Positions 1-7,262 are shown, counted from the stretch's first letter. The stretch: DNA of 9,124 bases from Gammaproteobacteria bacterium (GCA_009839405.1 VXPR01000058.1:1-9124), one strand, 5' to 3'. Made by a program: numbers and translations. Notes: generated by a model from the letters alone, not told the origin.

Positions 1-8
1 CCAACCAG

Positions 9-172
9 CCCCCCCTCCGAGAAAGCCCGAGGACGGCCTTTCTCGACTCCCCCGCTAGGGGGGAGTGACAGGAGCGTGCGCGCTACCACCGTTGTTGGGT
101 GGTGCCAGGGCCCCGTCACTCCCCCCTCGCGGGGGAGTCGAGAAAAGCGTCCCGCTTTTCTCGGAGGGGGGG
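9..172. repeat. Long inverted repeat (paired palindromic repeats, BIME-like)
   Basis: Positions 9-69 and 115-172 are near-perfect reverse complements; they differ mainly by about 3 nt in one loop and one base in the other. Each arm has two hairpins. In the left arm CGAGAAAG (18-25) pairs with CTTTCTCG (38-45), and ACTCCCCC (46-53) pairs with GGGGGAGT (59-66) around a 5-nt loop. The right arm has the same pair in mirror order (ACTCCCCC / GGGGGAGT at 118-138, then CGAGAAAAGCG / CGCTTTTCTCG at 139-163). The 45-nt spacer (70-114) has its own small hairpin, ACCACC (85-90) with GGTGGT (98-103). This is the architecture of intergenic REP/BIME-type repeats. Neither arm is followed by a T-tract, so a Rho-independent terminator role for the upstream bat operon is not supported, though the structure could stabilise its 3' end. 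Confidence 0.85.
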
Positions 173-213
173 CCGCCGACCGCCCGTGCGCCGCAAATCT
201 CCGAACGAAGCCT

Positions 214-227
214 TCCTGTCACTCCCC
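214..227 (+). repeat. Partial third copy of the palindromic repeat
   Basis: TCCTGTCACTCCCC at 214-227 is identical over 14 bases to the reverse complement of positions 60-73, the inner end of the left arm. Its last ten bases also match 115-124 of the right arm. The sequence then diverges into TTTTGCGCC, so only the outer half of one hairpin remains. The rest of 173-276, between the repeat and the stop codon of the BatD-like gene, shows no gene and no clear terminator. Confidence 0.55.
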
Positions 228-276
228 TTTTGCGCCAGCGTCGTTTTCTACGGCGCAGCGTCCAAGCCCAGATGAC

Positions 277-1734
277 TCATGAATGCACCGCTTCTGCGGG
301 CGGCGCACTAGGCGTCGAGGGGTATAACGAGGGCAGTGGATCATTGGCCATTTCGGCCCCTTCGCCCTGGGCGAGGACCGCTCGCAGCAGGGGTTCGAGG
401 TCCTTCGGCTTGTCGGGCCGTTGCCGGTAGATGGGGTCGTTCAGGGCGTTGAGGAGGTCTTGGCCTGTTGACGTGGACTGCAAGCGCTGCAGCGCTTGGA
501 CACGGGGTTGTTGCCAATGTTCGCTGAGCCAATCGAGGGTAACTGCCTTGGCTTCGGCGGGTGAGCGTTTCGGCAGGCGGCGCAGTAGTGCTTGCAGGCT
601 TGGGGTGGCGCGGTTTGGTGGCTTGGCGCTTTGGGCGTGGCGCTGGTTGCCTCGATTCCGCACGGCAAGGTAGAGGGCGAGGCACCAGCCGATGGCGGCA
701 ACGGTGGCGAGGACGAGCGTTTGCCACGGCATGTTGGGTGCGGCTTCGGGTTCTTGTGCTGGGCTTGGAACGACGGAGTCTTCGGTGGGCGCCGGGTTGG
801 CAGACCTTTCGCGATTGGCTGTAGGCGTCGACCCCGTCACGGTCAAGCGTTTGACCGGTACGATGGTGGTGGCAAGCGTGTCCGTGCGGGTGTTCCACCA
901 CACCACTTCGACGCTCGGTACCACGAATGCTCCGGCGCTGGTGGGGATCAGCGTGCGCCGTTCCACGCGTTCGCCGCTGACCGCGCCGTCGACGCGTTCG
1001 TTGAGCTCGGCCGGTGCCGGATAGCTGCGGAACGCGGCGGGCGAACGGGCGATGAGCGGTGGAATGGCGGATGCTGGGGCGCCGCGGGCGGTCACCGTCA
1101 GCACGCGGTCGATGGGCTTGCCGACGCCCAGATCGCTCGTATCGGGCCACTCGTCGCGCAGCGTCACGTCTTCTGCCGGAAACCAAGCGCTGTTGCTTGG
1201 ATAGGAGTCGGGCATTGGCGCCACGTCAATGGTCATCGGGGATGAGACGATCCGCAACACCTGGCCGCGGTTACCGGGCGCTTGGTCCCTGACGCTAAGG
1301 CGCACGGTAGCTTCAGGAATCACCAGTGGGCCGCTGCGTTCCGGGAACACGGAAAAACGCTGTCGCACGCCCTCAAGCGCAATGCCATCGCGTTCGAGCT
1401 CCACAGGCTCAGGTGGCCCGTGCGGTACCACCATCGCGCCGTCCATGTCCGTGAGCGCCGGCAGCGCTTCGAGCAAACGCACCGGCGTCGAATGCAGCAG
1501 CCGACGAGTGACCGCGAGCTCCGCGTGAACGTGTACCCGTTCCCGGTCGGCAACGGTTTCCAGGATCGGCTGCGCGACGGCCCGCGAAGAGACCGAAGCG
1601 AGGGTTGCCAATGCGGCAGCCGCGAAAAGGCGACGGCAAGGCGGCGCGAGCGCGTGCCGGGCAGGATGTCGTCGCGGAGGCTCTCCCGCCAGCGGCTCTA
1701 TCGCATCGCCACGCTGCGCAAGGGGCCTCGTCAC
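277..1734 (-). CDS. batD: BatD-like membrane protein (Bat operon, oxygen-tolerance family), short form
   Basis: Predicted 485 residues, last gene of the bat operon. A GTG start at 1734 overlaps the upstream TGA (GTGA) and no ATG, GTG or TTG follows for more than 35 codons; a TTG at 1737 is the alternative. An Arg/Pro-rich stretch of about 33 residues precedes CRRLF and an Ala-rich hydrophobic run ending AVA|QP (cleavage near residue 54), so the bulk should be exported. Residues ~60-300 look like beta-rich extracytoplasmic domains, including FPERSGPLVIPE (~130-141), a hallmark of BatD repeats. A transmembrane helix (~338-359) leads to a cytosolic tail of ~125 residues. Compared with gammaproteobacterial BatD as I know it, the first repeat seems absent: the mature N-terminus already resembles the second. 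The role is inferred from the family: a membrane-anchored partner of the VWA proteins. Family call is firm, function unknown. Confidence 0.85.
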   Translation of the reverse strand: MTRPLAQRGDAIEPLAGEPPRRHPARHALAPPCRRLFAAAALATLASVSSRAVAQPILETVADRERVHVHAELAVTRRLLHSTPVRLLEALPALTDMDGAMVVPHGPPEPVELERDGIALEGVRQRFSVFPERSGPLVIPEATVRLSVRDQAPGNRGQVLRIVSSPMTIDVAPMPDSYPSNSAWFPAEDVTLRDEWPDTSDLGVGKPIDRVLTVTARGAPASAIPPLIARSPAAFRSYPAPAELNERVDGAVSGERVERRTLIPTSAGAFVVPSVEVVWWNTRTDTLATTIVPVKRLTVTGSTPTANRERSANPAPTEDSVVPSPAQEPEAAPNMPWQTLVLATVAAIGWCLALYLAVRNRGNQRHAQSAKPPNRATPSLQALLRRLPKRSPAEAKAVTLDWLSEHWQQPRVQALQRLQSTSTGQDLLNALNDPIYRQRPDKPKDLEPLLRAVLAQGEGAEMANDPLPSLYPSTPSAPPAEAVHS

Positions 1735-3449
1735 CAAACTCGCTCGGTTTGTCGGTAGCGGTAGTCGCCTGAGCGCAACCGCCGCCGGGTTTCGTGTTGG
1801 AACTTGCGGGCGAGCAGGCCCGTGGGGTCATCCGGGATGCGGCGCAGCCATTGCTCGGTGGCGGCGCGGGCTTCTTGGCTCCTGCGGTGCTCGGGGTTGC
1901 CGGAATCGTCGGCGACTTGCTGAGCGGAGGGATTGTCCTCGCCCGAGGCAGGCTGGCCACTGGCGGCATCGCCGGCGTTGCCGGTGCTGGAAGGGTCGGG
2001 GCGCGCTGCGGATGTTTCCGATGGCATGCCCTCGCCGGTGCGTCGGTCGCTCGATGCGTTGGGCTTGCCTTCACTGGCCTCCTGCTGGCTCAGCATCTCC
2101 TCCACGAGGGCCTTGTTGTGGGCGGCATCCTCGTGCCCGGGCGCCGCCTGCAGCACCGCGTCGAAGGCGGTCACGGCTTCCTCCAGGCGGCCGGCCCGCG
2201 CCAGCGCATTGCCGAGATTGAAGCGCCCCGTGGGGGTGGAATCGACCGCGAAATCCTGAATCGCCCCGGTGTAGTCGGCGCTGCGATACCGCGCCACGGC
2301 ACGCCAGCTGCGATCCTCGAAAACACCCGCAGCACGTTCGGCGTCGCCACCCCGAAGCAATCTGTGTGCGCGCTGGTCGGGTCTTTCCCAGAAATCTGCC
2401 CCGGCAGGCTGCGAACCCAGCAACGCACAGACGGTCACCAGGGCAGGAACCACCGTCAGTGCGCCGCGTCGAAAGCCGCCCAGAACCAGCAGGGCGAGTG
2501 GCAGCAGTAGCCAATAGCCAGCGTCACTCCAAATGTCGAACTGACGCTCCGTCTCGCGCGACTCGGCGCGCCTTGGCAAGGGCGTCTCGAGCAACTCCGC
2601 AAGGTCGCTGCCGTCGACGGCGAGGCTGCGGTAACGGCCGTGGCCGGCTTCGGCCACTTCCTCCAAGTGCTCGGCGTCGAGGCGCACGTGCACTACCGAA
2701 CCGTCGTCGGCGCGCAGGAGTTGCGGTGCGCGCCCCGGCGTGCGAACCGGGATGGGTGCTCCGGTCGCGGTACCGACCCCCAGGATCGACACGGGAAAGG
2801 ATGGCGTTGCGTGTTCGGCAACGTCCCGGGCCCTTTCCACGGCATCGGTGATGAGCAGAATCCGGCCTTGCTCGATGTCGGCGTTGCGGTAGAGCTGGCG
2901 AGCGAGTTCAAGAGCGGCGGCGGGCCGACTGCCTTGCACGGGCATCATGGTTGGATGCAGGGCGCCGGCGAGGTTGGCGATGGTGCGGGTGTCGTCCGTC
3001 AGCGGCGTGACCACATGGGCATCGCCAGCGTAGGCGACGAGGGCGGTCAGTCCTTCCTGCCGCCCGCCGAGCAAGTCCGCGAGCTTGTGGCGTGCTCGCA
3101 CCATGCGGGAGGGTTCGACGTCTTCTGCCAGCATGGACATGGATACATCGAGCACCACCACTAGGCCATCCGTGCGTTGCCCCACGGGTTCAGGCAGGCG
3201 CTCCCAGGTGGGGCCGGCGAGGGCCAGAATCGCAAGCAAGGCCGCCGCGACAAGGAGTTTGGTGCGCAAGCCGCGGTCTTGGTTGCGCTCCTCGAGGAGC
3301 ACCCGCAAAAGCTCCGGCGCCACCGCCTCGCGCCAGCCGCCGGCACGGGCTAGGGCCTGCCGCCCGAGCCACCACAGGAGCGGCGCGGCCGGCAGCGCGA
3401 ACAGCCACAGCGGACGCAGGAAGTGGAAGTCGGCAAGCGCTTCCATCAT
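1731..3449 (-). CDS. batB: VWA domain and TPR protein, BatB/BatC fusion
   Basis: 572 residues. The ATG at 3449 overlaps the BatA stop (ATGA); a second ATG follows directly. Order: an N-terminal hydrophobic segment (~12-28), a second helix (~63-79), a VWA domain (~94-290) with an intact metal-binding site (D101-V-S103-M-S105, Thr151 in PLTDDT, Asp202 in LLITDA), and another membrane segment (~311-345). Then comes a TPR region (~353-452, with GRFNLGNALARAGRLEEAVTAFD-type repeats near 408-430), a low-complexity Ser/Gly/Pro/Glu stretch (~453-528), and a conserved tail, QWLRRIPDDPTGLLARKF (533-550). The VWA is expected to lie on the cytosolic face between helix pairs, with the TPR and linker after the last helix outside. 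This combines BatB and BatC of Bacteroides-type operons in one chain, the usual gammaproteobacterial arrangement. It sits between BatA and BatD and is translationally coupled to both; it probably pairs with BatA. Confidence 0.92.
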   Translation of the reverse strand: MMEALADFHFLRPLWLFALPAAPLLWWLGRQALARAGGWREAVAPELLRVLLEERNQDRGLRTKLLVAAALLAILALAGPTWERLPEPVGQRTDGLVVVLDVSMSMLAEDVEPSRMVRARHKLADLLGGRQEGLTALVAYAGDAHVVTPLTDDTRTIANLAGALHPTMMPVQGSRPAAALELARQLYRNADIEQGRILLITDAVERARDVAEHATPSFPVSILGVGTATGAPIPVRTPGRAPQLLRADDGSVVHVRLDAEHLEEVAEAGHGRYRSLAVDGSDLAELLETPLPRRAESRETERQFDIWSDAGYWLLLPLALLVLGGFRRGALTVVPALVTVCALLGSQPAGADFWERPDQRAHRLLRGGDAERAAGVFEDRSWRAVARYRSADYTGAIQDFAVDSTPTGRFNLGNALARAGRLEEAVTAFDAVLQAAPGHEDAAHNKALVEEMLSQQEASEGKPNASSDRRTGEGMPSETSAARPDPSSTGNAGDAASGQPASGEDNPSAQQVADDSGNPEHRRSQEARAATEQWLRRIPDDPTGLLARKFQHETRRRLRSGDYRYRQTERVW

Positions 3450-4495
3450 CGTGCAACCGTTCCTGTGTGCGCGTGAAGCGTGGCGTTCGTGGTTCTTGTA
3501 GCGCTGCCGCGGAAAACGCTCGTGGGAAGGGTGGAGATCGTCGCTGCCAGCAGCAGCAGTGCGGCGGCGGTGAGCGGAAAGTAATGGAGCTCGCTGACCG
3601 GGCGGTACGGCTCGGCGTCCTGCGCCACAGGTTCGAGTTCGTCGATGCGACGATAGACCGCACGCAGGCCTTCGGTGTCGGCGGCGCGGAACGTGTCGCC
3701 GCCGGTGATGCGTGCCACATCGGCAAGCGTCGCCTCGTCGAGGCCCGAACTCGGGCTGATGGTGCGACCGCCGCCGTCGGCTAGCTGCCGGGCTGGTTCG
3801 CGGCCCACGCCGACGGTGTGGATGCGGATGCCGGTGACCGCCGCCAACTGCGCGGCTCGCCTAGGCGACACGGCGCCGGCGTTGTTGGCGCCGTCGGTGA
3901 GAAGGACCAGCACGCGGCCTTCGCTCGGACGGTGGCGCAGGCGCTTGACCGCGAGGCCGATCGCGTCGCCGATCGCGGTCTTGCCGCCGGCGATGCCCAC
4001 GGGCGCTTCCCTCAGCAATGTCTCCACGGTGTTGAGATCGAAGGTCAGGGGCGACTGCAGGTACGCGCGGGAGCCGAACAGCACCAGCCCCACCCGGTCG
4101 CCACGGCGTCGCTGTACGAACTCCCGCACCACGGTCTTCACGACGGTCAGACGATCGGCCCTGCTGCGGCCTAGCGTCAGGTCTTCCGTGCTCATGCTGC
4201 CGGATATGTCCACGGCCAGCATCAGGTCTCGGCCCGTGGTGGGCAGCAGCACCGGTTCGCCGGTGACTTGAGGGCGGGCCAAGGCGACGATGAGCGTCGC
4301 CCATCCGAGCCACAGAAAGGCTTCGCGCCAGCGGGGTCGCTGCGCGGCAGTGGCGCGGACTTCGGACACGGCGAAGGCGTTGGCGTCGGGCACCAGCAGC
4401 GCGCTCTCCGTCGTTGGCGTCGGGCGCGACAGCCAGCGCACGAGCAGCGGCAGCGGCAGTGCAGCGAAGGCGAAGGGCCAGGCGAACTCGATCAT
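3446..4495 (-). CDS. batA: VWA domain membrane protein, BatA-like
   Basis: 349 residues, a usual length for BatA. The ATG at 4495 overlaps the stop of the DUF4381 gene (ATGA); there is no clear Shine-Dalgarno, so translation is probably coupled. N-terminal hydrophobic segment (~4-20, ending in the LLVRWL-type motif seen in these proteins), a helix at ~58-73, then the VWA domain (~88-280) with an intact MIDAS: D96-I-S98-G-S100, Thr151 in SPLTFD, and T200-D201 in LLTDGANN. The stretch GDRVGLVLFGSRAYLQSPLT (132-151) is typical of BatA. A final helix lies at ~304-322, followed by a short polar tail. The VWA domain should bind a divalent metal and mediate protein contacts, probably with BatB/C and, through the MoxR ATPase, with substrates. 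It is embedded in the operon with 4-bp overlaps on both sides. Confidence 0.93.
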   Translation of the reverse strand: MIEFAWPFAFAALPLPLLVRWLSRPTPTTESALLVPDANAFAVSEVRATAAQRPRWREAFLWLGWATLIVALARPQVTGEPVLLPTTGRDLMLAVDISGSMSTEDLTLGRSRADRLTVVKTVVREFVQRRRGDRVGLVLFGSRAYLQSPLTFDLNTVETLLREAPVGIAGGKTAIGDAIGLAVKRLRHRPSEGRVLVLLTDGANNAGAVSPRRAAQLAAVTGIRIHTVGVGREPARQLADGGGRTISPSSGLDEATLADVARITGGDTFRAADTEGLRAVYRRIDELEPVAQDAEPYRPVSELHYFPLTAAALLLLAATISTLPTSVFRGSATRTTNATLHAHTGTVAR

Positions 4496-5088
4496 GCGCG
4501 GCGAAGGCGTTGGAGCTTGGCGGCCTGCTTGGCCATTGTCGCGCTCGCAACGGCCACCACACGGCGCACCACCCGCACAGCAGGGCGAACCAGGGCCGTG
4601 CGTTCGCGTGCTGCCCTTTGCAGCGCATCGATTGCCGTGGTGGCGAGGCTCGTCGAGTCCGCATCGAAGCGCGGTCGAAAGCGGGCGTTGCCGAGAGCCT
4701 TGCCGAGGCCCGCCAGCTCCGGCTGCGGGAACCGTTCTGCCAGCACTCGCGCCCAGGCGTCCCCGGCGGCAGTGCTCGCGCCTTCCCGCTGCTCCACGCG
4801 CACAAGCACGCGCTTCAACACATCGCTGACCTGATCCGCCAAGCTGCGGGTGTCGATTTCGCCAGCCGCATGTTGACGCGCAGCCAGACGGACATGCCGT
4901 TCGGCAGCGACGTAGGGCGTACGCAGTGCCGCACGATGCCGCTGCCAGCGCCTAGCAAGCAAAGCCGCGAGGACGAGAGTGACCACCCCCAACCCGAACA
5001 CCAGCCACCACCCCGGCGCCGGCGGCCAAAACCCAGGCGCGACCGGCTCGTGAATGTCTCTCAGGTCACTCAAGAGATCGGGCGACAT
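4492..5088 (-). CDS. DUF4381 single-span membrane protein of the Bat operon
   Basis: 198 residues from the ATG at 5088, chosen because GGAGG (5094-5098, minus strand) lies 5 nt upstream and the protein then opens with the family signature LSDLRDIHEPVAPGFWPPAP (7-26). The reading frame is open to 5259, but that extension is Arg-rich, comes from the hairpin repeats at 5157-5198 and is not credible. A transmembrane helix at ~27-46 (GWWLVFGLGVVTLVLAALLA) follows the short N-terminus, then a cytosolic, mostly helical, Arg-rich domain. The C-terminus (about 165-198) is basic and Ala/Val-rich, probably variable. Function is unknown; DUF4381 is found between DUF58 and BatA in gammaproteobacterial Bat loci, as here, and is presumed to be a membrane part of the same complex. 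It is the first gene after the operon's only gap, so it has its own ribosome binding site and may have its own transcript start. Confidence 0.88.
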   Translation of the reverse strand: MSPDLLSDLRDIHEPVAPGFWPPAPGWWLVFGLGVVTLVLAALLARRWQRHRAALRTPYVAAERHVRLAARQHAAGEIDTRSLADQVSDVLKRVLVRVEQREGASTAAGDAWARVLAERFPQPELAGLGKALGNARFRPRFDADSTSLATTAIDALQRAARERTALVRPAVRVVRRVVAVASATMAKQAAKLQRLRRA

Positions 5089-5093
5089 TCTTG

Positions 5094-5098
5094 CCTCC
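5094..5098 (-). promoter_or_regulatory. Ribosome binding site of the DUF4381 gene
   Basis: The minus strand reads GGAGG five bases before the ATG at 5088. It is the only strong Shine-Dalgarno found in the bat operon and decides the start in favour of 5088 over in-frame codons further upstream. Confidence 0.7.
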
Positions 5099-5156
5099 GC
5101 CACGCCCTTTGCAGCAACACCGGTCAACTTCCCACACGCAACGCGGCGCTGCAAGA

Positions 5157-5198
5157 GCGCCCTTCGGGAGCGTTCGCGCGCCCTTCGGGCGCGTTCGC
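5157..5198. repeat. Two tandem 21-bp hairpin-forming repeats in the operon gap
   Basis: Positions 5157-5177 and 5178-5198 are the same 21-bp unit with one difference (A at 5169, C at 5190). Each unit contains GCGCCC-TTC-GGG followed by GCG; in the second copy GCGCCC and GGGCGC form a perfect 6-bp stem on a 3-base loop. They occupy the middle of the 213-bp gap (5089-5301) between the DUF58 and DUF4381 genes, where I see no other gene. On the minus strand TTGACC (5122-5127) could be a -35 box, but no convincing -10 follows. The repeats may act as RNA processing or stabilising hairpins that set different expression levels for the two halves of the operon; there is no T-tract for a terminator. 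Confidence 0.75.
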
Positions 5199-5301
5199 GC
5201 CCCAAATGAGGGCACGTCGGCGGTTCGCTCGCGCGAACTGCTGGCCGTCGTGCTCGCATTCGCCGCAGAGAGGGGGCGCGGGCACCCGGCCCGAACGGTG
5301 A

Positions 5302-6225
5302 CTACGGGGTCGGGTCGTTGGTCGCGATGGTTGTGAGATCGATGCCGGTATCGCGGCAGTGGGAGGCGAGTAGGTCCATGCGGCGATCGAAGCGGCGTTG
5401 GTAGTCGTCGGCGCCTCGGCTCGCGTCGAAGCGAACGCGGCGCATGCCGTCGCTGACGTGGAAGGCGCGGCGTGCCCTTGGCAGGCTGCGCTCGAGTGGG
5501 TCAAAAATAGCGACGAAAGAGGTCGCGTTACGACTGGCTAGGGCAGTGACTGCATCGATCCAGTCTTCCCGGGCTGCGAAGTCGCTGATGACGACGATGC
5601 GTTGATTGGCTGGGGCAAGTCGGGCGAGCGTCTCCGGCAGTTGCCCAAGGGAGTCGGCCGTGGCGCGGGCGGTGGAGAGCGCCTGATTGGCGCTCGCGAC
5701 AGCCGCGAGGAACCGTCCCACGGCGACGCTGGAGCGATGCGGGCGAAACGCCGCAAGCTCCGTCTCGCCGATGACCACGCCGCCAACCCGGTCCCCGGCC
5801 TGCAGCGCCCGCCATGCGGTCAGCGCTGCCGCCTCCGCTGCCGCTACGGATTTCAGCCGCGCCACGCTGCCGAAGAACATCGATCGGGTTTGGTCCACGA
5901 CGATCAGCGTCGGCAGTTCGCGCTCTTCGCGGAAGACGCGAATGTGGGCGTGCGCCTTGCGCGCCGTGACCCGCCAATCGATGTAGCGGGCATCATCGCC
6001 GGGCTGGTATTCGCGCACCTCGTCGAGATCGATGCCGCGTCCCTTGCGGCGGGATTCGTGCATGCCGACGCGCCGGCCCTTGGCGCGACGGGGAAGAGTT
6101 GGAGCCCGCAGGTGACGCAGCGCAAGGAGTTCTTCGAGGCTCGTGTATGCGCCTTTCAGAGCCGGGCCATCGGCAGACGCCGATGCGGTTTCGGTGGCAG
6201 CAGCGTCACGCGCAACGTCCCTCAC
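5302..6225 (-). CDS. DUF58 family protein (VWA-like partner of MoxR)
   Basis: 307 residues from the GTG at 6225, which overlaps the MoxR stop codon (GTGA). The frame stays open upstream to 6399, but that part is a shadow of the MoxR gene. No Shine-Dalgarno is visible, so translation is probably coupled. The DUF58 signature is clear: HESRRKGRGIDLDEVREYQP (56-75) and GDDARYIDWRVTARKAHAHI (76-95), the latter including the DW dyad, followed by FREERE and the strand LIVVDQTRSMFFGS (107-120). The metal site that is DxSxS in classical VWA domains reads D111-Q-T113-R-S115. A further VWA-like strand, VVISDF (211-216), fits the fold. There are no membrane segments or signal peptide, so it is likely cytosolic. 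In MoxR-DUF58 pairs the DUF58 protein is thought to be the adaptor or target on which the ATPase acts. Family assignment is firm; the substrate is unknown. Confidence 0.92.
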   Translation of the reverse strand: MRDVARDAAATETASASADGPALKGAYTSLEELLALRHLRAPTLPRRAKGRRVGMHESRRKGRGIDLDEVREYQPGDDARYIDWRVTARKAHAHIRVFREERELPTLIVVDQTRSMFFGSVARLKSVAAAEAAALTAWRALQAGDRVGGVVIGETELAAFRPHRSSVAVGRFLAAVASANQALSTARATADSLGQLPETLARLAPANQRIVVISDFAAREDWIDAVTALASRNATSFVAIFDPLERSLPRARRAFHVSDGMRRVRFDASRGADDYQRRFDRRMDLLASHCRDTGIDLTTIATNDPTP

Positions 6226-7169
6226 GGCACCGGCACGTCGCCGAGCAGATCGTCGATCAGGACATCCATCTCGACACCGCGCGCCTGCGCCTCGAAGGTG
6301 GGGATGAGTCGATGGCGCATGACGTCGTGCGCCACCGACTGCACATCCTCTGGCGAGGTGTAGTCGCGCCCTTCGAGCCATGCCGTGATGCGGGCGCATT
6401 GGTCGATCGCAATGGTGGCGCGGGGGCTGGCGCCGTAGTCGAGGTCGTTGCGCGACCGAGTTGCCGCCACCAGCTCGACGATGTAGCGCTCCACCGCCGG
6501 CGCCATGAACACCTCGCTCGCTTCCCGCCGCGCCCGAAACACGTCCTCCTGCGACAGTCGGCCTTCCGGCTCCTCGCTAACAAGGCCAGCATGCTCTTCC
6601 CGGGCCAGCCGCAGAATCTCGTGTTCTACGGCCGGCGGCGGATAGTCCACGCGCACCAGCATGAGGAAGCGGTCGAGCTGCGCTTCCGGCAGCGGGTAGG
6701 CGCCTTCGTGCTCGATGGGGTTTTGCGTCGCCATCACGAGAAACAGGGGCGGCAGGGCAAGGGTGCGGCGTCCCACCGTCACCTGATGCTCGGCCATGGC
6801 TTCGAGCAACGCCGACTGCACCTTGGCAGGGGCCCGGTTGACTTCGTCCGCGAGCACCATGTTGTGAAACACGGGCCCGGGCTGGAACTCGAAGCTGGCG
6901 GTTTCGTTGCGGTAGATCTCGGAGCCGGTGATGTCGCCGGGCAGCAGGTCGGGGGTGAACTGGATGCGGTGGAAGTCCCCTTCCACGACGCGCGCGAGTT
7001 CCTTGATGGCCCGTGTCTTGGCGAGGCCGGGGGCGCCTTCGACGAGCAGGTGCCCGCCGCAAACCAACGCCACCACCAGGCGTTGCATCAGGCGGTCTTG
7101 GCCCACCACTCGCTGTTCGAGCCAACGCCGGGCGGCGCGAACGCGGGGAAGCACCGTGCTGTCGGTCAC
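6222..7169 (-). CDS. MoxR-family AAA+ ATPase
   Basis: 315 residues, GTG start at 7169, first gene of the bat operon. No good Shine-Dalgarno precedes this GTG, so the exact start is less certain than the family; a second in-frame GTG lies five codons further in. Motifs: Walker A GAPGLAKT (45-52), Walker B VLADEVNR (105-112), sensor 1 MATQNP (146-151) followed by the family's EGAYPLPEAQLDRF (155-168, with the presumed arginine finger R167), and sensor 2 in GASPRA (246-251). The C-terminal lid domain ends at the normal length. It should be a cytosolic hexameric ATPase that remodels VWA-containing partners. By position its direct partner is the DUF58 protein, whose start codon overlaps its stop, and then the membrane VWA proteins BatA and BatB/C. 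All catalytic residues look intact. Confidence 0.95.
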   Translation of the reverse strand: MTDSTVLPRVRAARRWLEQRVVGQDRLMQRLVVALVCGGHLLVEGAPGLAKTRAIKELARVVEGDFHRIQFTPDLLPGDITGSEIYRNETASFEFQPGPVFHNMVLADEVNRAPAKVQSALLEAMAEHQVTVGRRTLALPPLFLVMATQNPIEHEGAYPLPEAQLDRFLMLVRVDYPPPAVEHEILRLAREEHAGLVSEEPEGRLSQEDVFRARREASEVFMAPAVERYIVELVAATRSRNDLDYGASPRATIAIDQCARITAWLEGRDYTSPEDVQSVAHDVMRHRLIPTFEAQARGVEMDVLIDDLLGDVPVP

Positions 7170-7233
7170 GGCAGGTCAGGCTGGATGGGGTGTAGATGGC
7201 CGAGCACTTTGCATCCCCTGTCGATGGAACCGC

Positions 7234-7262
7234 ACGGTAGCCGGCACGTGGGCGATGTTCAA
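7234..7262 (-). promoter_or_regulatory. Possible sigma-70-type promoter of the bat operon
   Basis: On the minus strand TTGAAC (complement of 7257-7262) is followed after 17 bases by TACCGT (complement of 7234-7239). The -35 matches TTGACA at four of six positions and the -10 matches TATAAT at three of six. It would start a transcript about 60 nt before the MoxR start at 7169. The match is modest and chance is not excluded. Confidence 0.25.

Noticed and set aside
9..172. Rho-independent terminator of the bat operon
   Set aside because: Strong stems but no T-tract following them on the minus strand; the mirrored double structure fits a dispersed repeat better.
65..430. Plus-strand open frame of 121 codons over the repeat and the batD 3' end
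   Set aside because: Its first half is translation of the palindromic repeat and its second half is antisense to batD; no family features.
592..1245. Plus-strand open frame of 217 codons
   Set aside because: It lies wholly antisense to the BatD-like gene, has no ribosome binding site, and its low-complexity composition is what GC-rich antisense frames give.
5157..5198. CRISPR-like repeat
   Set aside because: Only two units of 21 bp, directly abutting with no spacer, and no cas genes.
5089..5259. N-terminal extension of the DUF4381 protein
   Set aside because: The extension is Arg-rich and comes from the tandem repeats; the real start at 5088 has GGAGG and gives the family N-terminus.
4414..5301. 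Plus-strand open frame of 295 codons
   Set aside because: Antisense to the DUF4381 gene and the operon gap; Arg/Ala-rich, without motifs.
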